The translations under genes and the position numbers were made by a program. Positions 53,324 to 61,870 of a DNA stretch of 64,000 bases are shown here, piece by piece. Within the stretch, counting starts at the first letter, position 1, and every line of letters begins with the position of its first letter. The DNA comes from CAMTVQ01 sp947085255 (GTDB lineage Bacteria; Bacteroidota; Bacteroidia; Sphingobacteriales; Sphingobacteriaceae): positions 248,001 to 312,000 of the forward strand of contig CAMTVQ010000002.1 of the NCBI GenBank assembly GCA_947085255.1, written 5' to 3'. The notes under the pieces were generated by a model, which saw nothing but the letters and a program-made list of their open reading frames with translations, did no database searches and was not told where the DNA came from.

Positions 53324-54354
53324 GAAAGCTGCTCGGTAAGCAAACGCACCTCTATTAAAGGAGAAATATTTTCGTACAATATGGCGTAAACTGTACGGCA
53401 AATAGGCATATGCACTTTGTAGGTTCTATTTATTTCGTGAATACACTTTGCTGCATAGTAGCCTTCGGCAATCATGTTCATTTCTAGCTGGGCAGATTTT
53501 ACCGAATACCCTTTGCCAATCATGTTACCAAAGGTACGATTACGACTAAACTGCGAGTAACAGGTTACCAATAAATCGCCCAGATACGCCGAATCTTTAA
53601 TATCTCTATTAATGGGATGCACGGTGTCTACAAAGCGTTTCATTTCTTGTATGGCATTGGAGGTAAGCACCGCCTGAAAATTATCACCATACCCTAATCC
53701 GCGGCAGATACCACTTGCCACTGCAAAAATATTCTTCAATACTGCAGCATATTCTGTACCATATATATCATCAGAAACGGTTACTTTAATGTATCGTGTA
53801 GTTAATAACTGAGCTACTTTTAAAGCATTTTCGGTATTTACACAGGCTATGGTTAGGTACGAAAGCTTTTCGAGTGCTACTTCTTCTGCATGACAAGGAC
53901 CACTGATTACGGCAATATTTTCAAAAGGCACAAAGTATTTTTTGTGCAAAAACTCTCCAATAATTAAATTTTCGCTGGGCACGATACCTTTAATTGCAGA
54001 AACGATAATTTTACCCTCCAAATCGGCTGGAGTAATATCTGCTAATGCGCTTTCTATAAAAGCTGCCGGAACAGCCAAAACCACGATGTTTGCTTCGGCT
54101 ATTATCTGCTTTATATCAGCATGCAAGGTTTGTGGCGTAAAATGCAACTCTACCGAGCTCAAATAACGCGGATTGTGCTTGTATTGAATAATGTGATTGA
54201 TGTACTCTTGATTGCGGAGCCACCAACATACGTCATTTTTATTATCAGTAAGTATTTTAATTAATGCCGTAGCCCAGCTTCCGCCACCAATTACCGCTAC
54301 GACTGGGTTCGTTACATTCACCACTGCTTCGTTATTAATTACAGGAGATGTCAT
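53320..54354 (-). CDS. gpsA: Glycerol-3-phosphate dehydrogenase (NAD(P)+)
   Basis: A 344-residue enzyme that makes sn-glycerol-3-phosphate for phospholipid synthesis. The N-terminus has the cofactor motif VAVIGGGSWATALIKIL. SAIKGIVPSENLIIGEF, ISGPCHAEEVA, the catalytic Lys in YAAVLKNIFAVASGICRGLG and SRNRTFGNMIGKG fit the family. Its ATG directly follows the stop codon of the efflux adaptor gene, so translation is coupled to an efflux operon. Length is about 10 residues above the usual 330-340. Confidence 0.95.
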   Translation of the reverse strand: MTSPVINNEAVVNVTNPVVAVIGGGSWATALIKILTDNKNDVCWWLRNQEYINHIIQYKHNPRYLSSVELHFTPQTLHADIKQIIAEANIVVLAVPAAFIESALADITPADLEGKIIVSAIKGIVPSENLIIGEFLHKKYFVPFENIAVISGPCHAEEVALEKLSYLTIACVNTENALKVAQLLTTRYIKVTVSDDIYGTEYAAVLKNIFAVASGICRGLGYGDNFQAVLTSNAIQEMKRFVDTVHPINRDIKDSAYLGDLLVTCYSQFSRNRTFGNMIGKGYSVKSAQLEMNMIAEGYYAAKCIHEINRTYKVHMPICRTVYAILYENISPLIEVRLLTEQLS

Positions 54355-55722
54355 TTATTCTTTGTCGGCACTAAACAACTTTTCCTTCTCTACTTTCTCT
54401 ACCTTATCTGCATCCTTCAGCTTTTTAGAAACTGCCAAGTAAGGGGCTACAATGAGTTCATCATCTACTTTTGCGCCCATTTTTACTTCTATGTACACAT
54501 CATCTTGTATGCCCGTTGTTACCTCTACTAACTTTGCTACACCCTTATCGTACACAAATACATATTCCTTTTGTACTGCTGGCAAATTTGCTTTTGCTGG
54601 TGCAGTTGTTTTTACTTCTTCCTTAGTTTCTTTTGCCTCTTTTGCTTTAGCAATACTGCTATCCGAACGTGTAGTAACCGCCTGTATCGGCACAGCTATT
54701 ACATTTACTCGCTTTTCTGTTTCAATTTCTACCGTAGCCGATAAGCCAGGACGAAATGGAGAAGCCACACCTGGCTTTACCAACTCTGCATACGATTCTG
54801 GCAATATTCTAATTTTTACGGTAAAGTTAGTTACCTGATCTACCGAGGTGCCTAATAAGTTAGCCGAATTTGCTATTTCAGTAACCAGTCCTTTAAATTT
54901 TTTATCTAAATAGGCATCCACTTCAATCAGTGCAGTATCCTTTAGGTTAAGGCGAGCTATATCGTTTTCGTTTACATCAACACTTACTTCCATTAAACCC
55001 AAATTAGCAATACGCATCATTTCAGTTCCTGCCATCTGCGATGTACCTACTACTCGCTCACCAGTTTCTACCTTTAACCCATAAATAGTACCATCTACAG
55101 GTGCTTTTATTGTTGTACGGTTCAAGTTATCTTGTGCCTCTTTAAGCGACGCTTCGCCAGAAGCAACATTGAACTTTGCGCCACTTACACTCTCTTTATT
55201 GGCTTGCACTTCGGCTTTTGCCACTTCAAAAGATGAAAGAGCTGTTTCGTATTCCGCTTCGGCAATAACCTTATCGGCATATAATTTCTTGCTTCTTTCA
55301 AACGATGCTTGTGTACGCTTATACTGTGATTCTACCTGTACCAAACGCGATTGCGCATTGGACAGATTAGCCTTTGCTGTATTTAATGCTGCTTTTGCAC
55401 GGTCTACCAAAGAAAGGTAAACATCTGGCTTAATTTTTACCAACAAATCACCTTGCTGTACCTTATCTCCTTCTTTTACATACAAGGCAACAATCTCTCC
55501 AGAAACATCCGAGCTGATTTTAACTTCTGATTCGGGTTGAATTTTACCACTTGCCGATACTGTTTCGGTAATGGTGCGTAATGCCACTTTTTCGGTAGCT
55601 ACTTTAGTTACTACTTTAGCACCTATAAAACCTGCTTTTTTACCAACTACAATTACTATAACCAAAACCACAGCCGTACCTATGAGGTACCATGTAAGAT
55701 TATTCTTTTTCTTGATTGCCAT
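54355..55722 (-). CDS. Periplasmic adaptor subunit of an efflux pump (MacA/HlyD-like)
   Basis: A 455-residue membrane-fusion protein. One N-terminal membrane anchor (about 8-26, WYLIGTAVVLVIVIVVGKK) is followed by a biotinyl-lipoyl-like hairpin (SASGKIQPESEVKISSDVSG; VKEGDKVQQGDLLVKI), a long alpha-hairpin coiled coil (residues about 95-185) and a beta-barrel domain. It links an inner-membrane pump to TolC. No ABC (MacB) or RND pump gene is next to it, so the pump must be encoded elsewhere. It sits between TolC (8 nt) and gpsA (0 nt). The C-terminus (KVEKVEKEKLFSADKE) is highly charged. Confidence 0.92.
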   Translation of the reverse strand: MAIKKKNNLTWYLIGTAVVLVIVIVVGKKAGFIGAKVVTKVATEKVALRTITETVSASGKIQPESEVKISSDVSGEIVALYVKEGDKVQQGDLLVKIKPDVYLSLVDRAKAALNTAKANLSNAQSRLVQVESQYKRTQASFERSKKLYADKVIAEAEYETALSSFEVAKAEVQANKESVSGAKFNVASGEASLKEAQDNLNRTTIKAPVDGTIYGLKVETGERVVGTSQMAGTEMMRIANLGLMEVSVDVNENDIARLNLKDTALIEVDAYLDKKFKGLVTEIANSANLLGTSVDQVTNFTVKIRILPESYAELVKPGVASPFRPGLSATVEIETEKRVNVIAVPIQAVTTRSDSSIAKAKEAKETKEEVKTTAPAKANLPAVQKEYVFVYDKGVAKLVEVTTGIQDDVYIEVKMGAKVDDELIVAPYLAVSKKLKDADKVEKVEKEKLFSADKE

Positions 55723-55730
55723 AATGGGGG

Positions 55731-57155
55731 TTATTCTACAATTAGGGGGTTTCCGAGGTAAAAATCAATTACCTTATTCTTAAATATAAAATCGTATTTA
55801 GCTTGTAATAAGTCTGTTTGTGCGCGTATTAAATTATTTTTTGCAATGCTGTAATCAAGCGAATTGAGCAAGCCTACCGCATACTTTTGTTCGGTATAGC
55901 TAAAGGCTTCTTGCAGTGATTCTACATTTTTTTGTGTTGCTGTAAAACGCTGTTCTGCCGCACTGGCATCCGCAAGGGCTTGAGTAATTGTTTTGTTCAA
56001 ATTATTGCGTACCAATTGCGAAGTAACCTGTGCATTTTGCAGATTAATTTTGGCACGTTTGATACCTGATTGTGTTTGCCACCCATTGAAAATGGGTATT
56101 TGCAACGAAAAGCCTATGGATTGACTCAAATTTTCATCGATTTGTGTACGGAATGGCGTTTTTTCTATTTGGGGAATAAATACTGGCTGTAGTACATTTT
56201 CTTGTGTAGTTTCTGTTGCGCCAATGGTTTGGAAACCTGCAAATGTAGGTGTAGAACCCGGCACTAAGCGTTGCCTACCGCTTGAGTAGCCAGTACCAAT
56301 ATTGGCACCCAATGTTAGGCGTGGGCTTAAACTACCTTTGGCTACCCACACACTCTTTTGCGCCGCCTCCAATTCATAATCTACTTTAGTAATATCTGGT
56401 TGTGTTTGCAGTGCCATTCGGTACAATTCTCCTGCATCTTTATTGGCAATGGGGCTAATCGTAAAACTTTGAGGCGCTACAATATCAAATGCATCGTCGG
56501 CACTTAAATCTAACACTTGTTTTAGGTTTAAGTATGCCAATGCGTACTGATTGCTTGCATTAGCTACGTTTAATTCTTCTTGCGCCGTTTGTGCTTTTAT
56601 CGTCAGCACATCTCCCTTAGTAATGGCACCTACTGCTTCATTTTTTTGTGCACGAGCCAACTGGTCTTTGCTGGTTGCCAACTGTGCTTCATTAACTTTT
56701 ACTAATTCTTTGGTGTAAAGCACTTGCAAGTAAAGCGTTACCACATTTAAGGTAACATCATTACTAATTTTAGCCACATTGCTTTTATTAGCTAATAACT
56801 GGTATCTGTTTTGTCGAATCGTATTTATTCGTTGAAAACCTGCAAACAGCACAATAGATGCATTAATACCATAATTGGCCGATTCTATCCGTTCGTTTAC
56901 AAACTGATTGGTAAGTGGATCTACACTTCTACCAAAATTATAGTTTTGCGAGGCCGTTCCATTTACACTGGGTAATGCAGAAAGTCGGCTTTGGGTTAAA
57001 TCTGAGCTGGATAATGCCAACGACAGTTTAGCTTGCTTGATAGTAAGATTATTTTCGAGTGCATGGTTGATGCAGCGTTGCAAAGTCCATTGCTCTTGGG
57101 AATAAGCAAAAGACATTGATAAACAAGCGAATAACAATAAAGAGGTCCGTTTCAA
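55731..57155 (-). CDS. TolC-family outer membrane efflux channel
   Basis: A 474-residue protein. The signal peptide MKRTSLLLFACLSMSFAYSQ precedes two OEP repeats, with the first starting WTLQRCINHALENNLTIKQA and a second helical repeat near 345-460. The paired helical hairpins and beta-strand segments fit a trimeric TolC channel. It is the first gene of the efflux operon with the adaptor. Substrates may be drugs or lipids; unknown. The ending IDFYLGNPLIVE is usual for Bacteroidota members. Confidence 0.93.
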   Translation of the reverse strand: MKRTSLLLFACLSMSFAYSQEQWTLQRCINHALENNLTIKQAKLSLALSSSDLTQSRLSALPSVNGTASQNYNFGRSVDPLTNQFVNERIESANYGINASIVLFAGFQRINTIRQNRYQLLANKSNVAKISNDVTLNVVTLYLQVLYTKELVKVNEAQLATSKDQLARAQKNEAVGAITKGDVLTIKAQTAQEELNVANASNQYALAYLNLKQVLDLSADDAFDIVAPQSFTISPIANKDAGELYRMALQTQPDITKVDYELEAAQKSVWVAKGSLSPRLTLGANIGTGYSSGRQRLVPGSTPTFAGFQTIGATETTQENVLQPVFIPQIEKTPFRTQIDENLSQSIGFSLQIPIFNGWQTQSGIKRAKINLQNAQVTSQLVRNNLNKTITQALADASAAEQRFTATQKNVESLQEAFSYTEQKYAVGLLNSLDYSIAKNNLIRAQTDLLQAKYDFIFKNKVIDFYLGNPLIVE

Positions 57156-57229
57156 AACAGAAAGTTAGATTTGCAGTAAAAATAGATTTATTTCTATAAT
57201 CACCTAGCAATATTTAAGCTACACTGTAA

Positions 57230-57835
57230 ATGTATTTTGTAAAGACGCCCTGGTTCATCAAATCGTTGTATCCTACTCTAATTTGGAACAAAGCCCGACA
57301 AGAAAAAACCATTTATTTAACTTTTGACGACGGTCCTATCCCCGAAATAACACCTTGGGTGCTCGAACAATTGGATAAACACCAAGCTAAAGCTACTTTT
57401 TTTTGCATCGGTGATAATGTAGCTAAACATCCCGAGGTATATCAGCAAGTTGTAGCAGCCGGGCATACTGTAGGCAACCATACCTACAACCATTTGAATG
57501 GATGGCATACGAGCGATAACGTGTATATCGAGAACATACAAAAATGTGCAGAGAACGTTACATCCAAGCTATTTCGCCCACCATACGGACGTATTACCAA
57601 ACAGCAAATCAGTAAGTTGCCAAATTATCAAATCATCATGTGGGATGTACTTACAGGCGATTTTGACCACAGCATTACCCCTATGCAGTGCTTACACCAT
57701 GCACTAAAACATGCAGAGAACGGCTCGATAGTGGTATTTCACGATAGTTTAAAAGCAGAAAAAAACTTGCGCTACGCGCTCCCTATAGCACTGAGTTATT
57801 GGAAAGAAAAAGGATTTTCATTTGGACTGCTTTAG
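57230..57835 (+). CDS. Polysaccharide deacetylase (NodB domain)
   Basis: A 201-residue metal-dependent carbohydrate deacetylase. NodB motifs: LTFDDGPIPE (motif 1, catalytic Asp and metal Asp), HTVGNHTYNH (metal His pair), RPPYGR, and late-motif W-D-V-L-T-G-D and VFHDS. The short N-terminus has no signal peptide, suggesting a cytoplasmic or membrane-associated enzyme acting on N-acetyl sugars. The partner substrate cannot be named. Its stop codon interleaves with that of the convergent downstream gene. Confidence 0.92.
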   Translation: MYFVKTPWFIKSLYPTLIWNKARQEKTIYLTFDDGPIPEITPWVLEQLDKHQAKATFFCIGDNVAKHPEVYQQVVAAGHTVGNHTYNHLNGWHTSDNVYIENIQKCAENVTSKLFRPPYGRITKQQISKLPNYQIIMWDVLTGDFDHSITPMQCLHHALKHAENGSIVVFHDSLKAEKNLRYALPIALSYWKEKGFSFGLL

Positions 57836-58431
57836 TTGCGCACACGGAAATTCTTATTCATCCAGTATTTAATCCCAAAAGCATACGAAAAAACAAAAGG
57901 CACACCAGGGGTTATGGTTGTAGAAAAATCGGTGCGTTGGCTTAATCTGTAATTGTATTCCAACTCTATGCCGTACCAAAACAGCTGATACTGGATAGCT
58001 TTATTGGCTGCATAGGCAAAATTCCCTTTGTCTTTATAATCAGCAAAGCGTGTCCACGATTCGCGGTAAAAGAGTATTGGCCCAAAGCCCACCATGGCGT
58101 GATGCTTCCCTTTATCATACATTACGCCACGGATACCTAAATGCGTAAATCCGGCTCTACCTGCCGAACAATCTGTAAATAAACCTTGTGTAAGCTTTAC
58201 CGAAGCAATATCTTCCCAGATATACCGCTCGTATCCCACAAAAGCACCAAAATTGAGTACCAAATGTGCCTTTTTATCTAATTTATACGGTTGTAAATGC
58301 GCCAACCTATCACCAAAAGGATGGAGTGTAATACCAAAATATTTTACAGTAACATTTTCACCTTGTGCTACCCCCCTTATGGGTAAACACAAAAGCAGTA
58401 AAAAAAATAGCGAGTAGCCCTTTGTATGCAT
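57832..58431 (-). CDS. Outer-membrane-like secreted protein of unknown function
   Basis: A 199-residue protein with signal peptide MHTKGYSLFFLLLLCLPIRG (cleavage near VAQ). The mature part is rich in aromatic and alternating hydrophobic residues (YFGITLHPFGDRLAHLQPY; MVGFGPILFYRESWTRFADY; FWYGIELEYNYRLSQ; FVFSYAFGIKYWM), the pattern of an eight-stranded outer-membrane barrel such as the PagL or lipid-A-deacylase shape. No family is recognised with certainty. It follows the CFI-box lipoprotein gene by 1 nt, so the two are likely co-translated and may work together at the outer membrane. Confidence 0.65.
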   Translation of the reverse strand: MHTKGYSLFFLLLLCLPIRGVAQGENVTVKYFGITLHPFGDRLAHLQPYKLDKKAHLVLNFGAFVGYERYIWEDIASVKLTQGLFTDCSAGRAGFTHLGIRGVMYDKGKHHAMVGFGPILFYRESWTRFADYKDKGNFAYAANKAIQYQLFWYGIELEYNYRLSQRTDFSTTITPGVPFVFSYAFGIKYWMNKNFRVRN

Positions 58432-58432
58432 A

Positions 58433-59281
58433 CTACTTATTTATTTGGGCTACTATCCTGTTTAACACTACTCTGCAAATATTATTTACCAAAACCGAGT
58501 GCCTAAACCAGCGCACAAGTGTAGGCGACAATGTATAGTAGCATGTTATGAAGCATCTTCCAGCTAAGGTTGGTGCAAGTACATCATCTCTAAATTTGCG
58601 CAACACCAACACTTCGGCAGAATCATAACTACCATACACCATGGTGGCTATGTAGCAACCACCACTATTACTATCGCTGCCACTACCACCGTTACCACTA
58701 CCGCTATTGCTACCACTGCCGCCACTGTTGCTGCCATCGCTGCTTTGTCCACTTGCTTCTTCACTGGCAGCACCAATAGCTATAATAAGTAGGTACACCA
58801 ATAATATTACCAACAGAAAGCCCAGTACAATTAATAGCAGGGTACTAGCAACCGATTCCTTTTTATCTAATTTAAGTGTTTCTACCTTGGCTATTTGCTC
58901 GACACGAATGGTGGTAGCTGTACTTAAGGGCGCTGAATTATTGGCAATGCTCGCAGATAGCGGCTCTATATTGTTTTTAAGGTAAATAATGACATTTTTT
59001 CGTTCTCGTTTTAGCTCTTTTCGTGTGGCTTCCTCATACGATTTTAGCTTCCCATCAGGACCTACCTTCCATACAATAGTGCCGCTTACGGTGGAATCGG
59101 TAAAAACGGGATTGGCTAACTCGTAACGTTTATTGTTGTCTTGTAAGAAAACCGTTCCTTCCTTTATTTTTTCGAGTACTTGTTCATCACAAGGAATTTC
59201 TTCTAATGCAAGGCTGTAGGGTTTACGATAAATACATGCTGCAAGGCTAATGCAGAGCAGTAAAACAAGGATTTGTTTCAT
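58433..59281 (-). CDS. Lipoprotein with central TM segment and CFI-box C-terminal domain
   Basis: A 282-residue protein. The lipobox LAAC16 follows MKQILVLLLCISLAA. Residues 17-140 form a conserved soluble part (ELANPVFTDSTVSGTIVWKV). A hydrophobic segment (about 147-170) and a Gly/Ser linker (173-208) lead to a CFI-box-CTERM domain from C209 (CYIATMVYGSYDSAEVLVLR; FRDDVLAPTLAGRCFITCYY; SPTLVRWFR). CFI-box domains are found at C-termini across bacteria and their role is not settled (family knowledge). The linker coding sequence is highly repetitive. It probably forms an operon with the outer-membrane-like gene. Confidence 0.8.
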   Translation of the reverse strand: MKQILVLLLCISLAACIYRKPYSLALEEIPCDEQVLEKIKEGTVFLQDNNKRYELANPVFTDSTVSGTIVWKVGPDGKLKSYEEATRKELKRERKNVIIYLKNNIEPLSASIANNSAPLSTATTIRVEQIAKVETLKLDKKESVASTLLLIVLGFLLVILLVYLLIIAIGAASEEASGQSSDGSNSGGSGSNSGSGNGGSGSDSNSGGCYIATMVYGSYDSAEVLVLRKFRDDVLAPTLAGRCFITCYYTLSPTLVRWFRHSVLVNNICRVVLNRIVAQINK

Positions 59282-59418
59282 AACAATGGGTTATATCCAG
59301 TTAACGGGGGCAATTTGGATAAGGATACAGTAAGTTAGCTAAAATATTTCTTTAGAATCCATCAAAATAAAAAATCAGTCGCTTTTTAGGGTTGATTTTT
59401 TTAATTTCGCACACCGAT

Positions 59419-59505
59419 AGTCGGTTGCCTGTTGCCAGTTCTCTGTTACCTGTTGCCTATTTCGGTTTTTCAATTCATAATTCAACATTTATAATTCATA
59501 ATTTC
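59419..59505. repeat. Repetitive leader upstream of aconitase
   Basis: Two imperfect copies of a GTTGCCTGTTGCC-like unit (59422-59460) are followed by an AATTCATAATTC / ATAATTCATAATT repeat (59470-59503). Both types resemble dispersed intergenic elements. They are open in frame with aconitase but should be untranslated. Confidence 0.5.
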
Positions 59506-59511
59506 TACAAA

Positions 59512-61779
59512 ATGGCTTTCGATTTAGACATGATTAAAAAGGTATACGACGGGTTTGCTGATCGTATCACCGCCGCTCGCAGCGTAGTAAACCGCCCACT
59601 TACCCTTACCGAAAAGATATTATACGCTCATCTTTGGGATGGCAAGGCCACTAAAGCATTTGAGCGTGGTGTGTCTTACGTAGATTTTACTCCAGATCGT
59701 GTGGCTATGCAAGATGCTACGGCACAAATGGCCTTGTTACAATTTATGCAAGCTGGTCGTGCTAAAGTTGCCGTTCCATCAACAGTGCATTGCGACCATT
59801 TAATTACGGCTAAATTGGGTGCTAAAACCGATTTAGATTTTGCCAATACCGAAAGCAAAGAAGTATTTGATTTTTTAGGTTCGGTATCCAACAAATACGG
59901 TATCGGATTTTGGAAACCAGGAGCAGGTATTATTCACCAAGTAGTATTAGAAAATTATGCTTTTCCAGGCGGAATGATGATTGGAACAGATTCTCACACT
60001 GTAAATGCTGGTGGATTAGGCATGTTGGCTATTGGTGTGGGTGGTGCTGATGCCTGTGATGTAATGGCTGGTTTGCCGTGGGAACTGAAATTCCCTAAGC
60101 TAATTGGGGTAAAATTAACTGGTAAATTAAATGGCTGGACTTCCCCAAAAGATGTAATTTTAAAAGTAGCAGGCATACTTACTGTAAAAGGTGGTACAGG
60201 TGCTATTGTTGAATACTTTGGTGAAGGCGCACTAAATATGAGTTGTACCGGAAAAGGAACTATCTGTAATATGGGTGCCGAAATTGGTGCAACCACTTCT
60301 ACATTTGGCTACGATGCTTCTATGGAGCGTTATTTACGCGCAACTGGTCGTGCCGAAATTGCCGATATGGCAAACACCATAAAAAATCATTTAACAGCAG
60401 ATGCAGAAGTATACGCTCAGCCTGAAAAATACTTTGATCAAGTAATTGAAATCAATCTTTCGGAATTAGAACCACATTTGAATGGTCCTTTTACCCCAGA
60501 TTTAGCTACACCAGTTTCAAAAATGAAAGAGGAAGCTGCCAAAAACAACTGGCCGCTAAAAGTAGAATGGGGATTAATTGGTTCATGCACCAACTCTTCT
60601 TACGAAGATTTATCACGTGCTGCATCTATTGCCCGTCAAGCTATAGCAAAAGGATTGGCTACAAAAGCTGAATTTGGTATCAACCCAGGTTCGGAACAGG
60701 TACGCTATACTGCTGCTCGCGATGGTTTATTAGGGACTTTTGAAGAGTTGAACGCTACTATATTTACCAATGCTTGCGGACCTTGTATTGGCATGTGGGA
60801 CAGAGTTGGAGCCGAAAAAGCAGAACGCAATACCATTATCCACTCTTTTAACCGCAACTTTGCTAAACGTGCCGATGGAAACCCAAATACCTTAGCTTTT
60901 GTGGCTTCACCAGAAATGGTGGCAGCTATTACCATTGCTGGCGATTTGTCTTTTAATCCATTAACAGATACTTTAATAAACAATAAAGGCGAAGCTGTAA
61001 AATTAGACCCTCCTACAGGTGATGAATTACCTAAAAAAGGATTTGCAGTAGAAGATGCAGGTTATCAAGAACCTGCTAAAGATGGCAGTGGAGTAAATGT
61101 AGCCGTTTCTCCTACTTCTTCGCGTTTGCAATTGTTAGATTCTTTTGCTGCATGGGAGGGTACAGACTTGAAAGGGTTAAAATTACTCATCAAAGCAAAA
61201 GGAAAATGTACTACCGACCATATTTCTATGGCTGGACCTTGGTTGAAATTCCGCGGACATTTAGACAATATCTCTAACAATATGTTGATTGGTGCAGTAA
61301 ACTTTGCCAACGACAAAACGGATACGGTAAAAAATCAATTGACTGGCGAGTACGGTCCTGTGCCAGCTACACAACGCGCCTACAAAGCTGCTGGCATTGG
61401 TTCTATTGTGGTGGGTGATGAAAATTATGGAGAAGGTTCTTCTCGTGAGCATGCTGCTATGGAGCCTCGTCATTTGGGTGTACGTGCGGTATTGGTAAAA
61501 TCATTTGCCCGTATTCACGAAACAAACTTGAAGAAACAAGGCATGTTGGGATTAACTTTTGCTGACAAAGCAGATTATGACAAAATTCAAGAAGACGATA
61601 GTATTGACATTATCGGCTTAACTACTTTTGCTCCAAATAAGGCATTGACCTTGGTATTGAATCATAAAGATGGTAGCAAGCAAGAAATAAGTGTAAATCA
61701 CAGTTATAATCAACAACAAATTGAATGGTTTAAGGCTGGTGCGGCATTGAATATCATCAAAAAAGCACAATTGGCATAA
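59512..61779 (+). CDS. acn: Aconitate hydratase (mitochondrial-type)
   Basis: A 755-residue TCA-cycle [4Fe-4S] enzyme interconverting citrate and isocitrate. Cluster ligands are C359 (LIGSCTNSSYEDLSRAA) and C422/C425 (TNACGPCIGMW). The swivel domain has GDENYGEGSSREHAAMEPRH. Length matches the mitochondrial-type aconitase, not AcnB. The ATG at 59512 opens the conserved MAFDLDMIKKVYDGFADRIT; the upstream open frame to 59392 is repeat-derived and rejected. A strong terminator follows. It stands alone in the window, with sucD the only other cycle enzyme. Confidence 0.96.
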   Translation: MAFDLDMIKKVYDGFADRITAARSVVNRPLTLTEKILYAHLWDGKATKAFERGVSYVDFTPDRVAMQDATAQMALLQFMQAGRAKVAVPSTVHCDHLITAKLGAKTDLDFANTESKEVFDFLGSVSNKYGIGFWKPGAGIIHQVVLENYAFPGGMMIGTDSHTVNAGGLGMLAIGVGGADACDVMAGLPWELKFPKLIGVKLTGKLNGWTSPKDVILKVAGILTVKGGTGAIVEYFGEGALNMSCTGKGTICNMGAEIGATTSTFGYDASMERYLRATGRAEIADMANTIKNHLTADAEVYAQPEKYFDQVIEINLSELEPHLNGPFTPDLATPVSKMKEEAAKNNWPLKVEWGLIGSCTNSSYEDLSRAASIARQAIAKGLATKAEFGINPGSEQVRYTAARDGLLGTFEELNATIFTNACGPCIGMWDRVGAEKAERNTIIHSFNRNFAKRADGNPNTLAFVASPEMVAAITIAGDLSFNPLTDTLINNKGEAVKLDPPTGDELPKKGFAVEDAGYQEPAKDGSGVNVAVSPTSSRLQLLDSFAAWEGTDLKGLKLLIKAKGKCTTDHISMAGPWLKFRGHLDNISNNMLIGAVNFANDKTDTVKNQLTGEYGPVPATQRAYKAAGIGSIVVGDENYGEGSSREHAAMEPRHLGVRAVLVKSFARIHETNLKKQGMLGLTFADKADYDKIQEDDSIDIIGLTTFAPNKALTLVLNHKDGSKQEISVNHSYNQQQIEWFKAGAALNIIKKAQLA

Positions 61780-61788
61780 TACGCCTTC

Positions 61789-61830
61789 GCAATTCCAAGT
61801 TGGCTCGTACAACTTGGAATTGCTTTTTTT
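61789..61830 (+). terminator. Terminator of aconitase
   Basis: GCAATTCCAAGTTG (61789-61802) pairs with CAACTTGGAATTGC (61810-61823) around a 7-nt loop, followed by seven T. It lies 10 nt past the aconitase stop. Confidence 0.92.
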
Positions 61831-61870
61831 AATGCTACCTTAGGCTATGTCTCTACTACTATATTAGGCG

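Noticed and set aside
59392..59511. N-terminal extension of aconitase
   Set aside because: The extra 40 residues are translated from intergenic repeats, and the conserved protein starts at the ATG at 59512.
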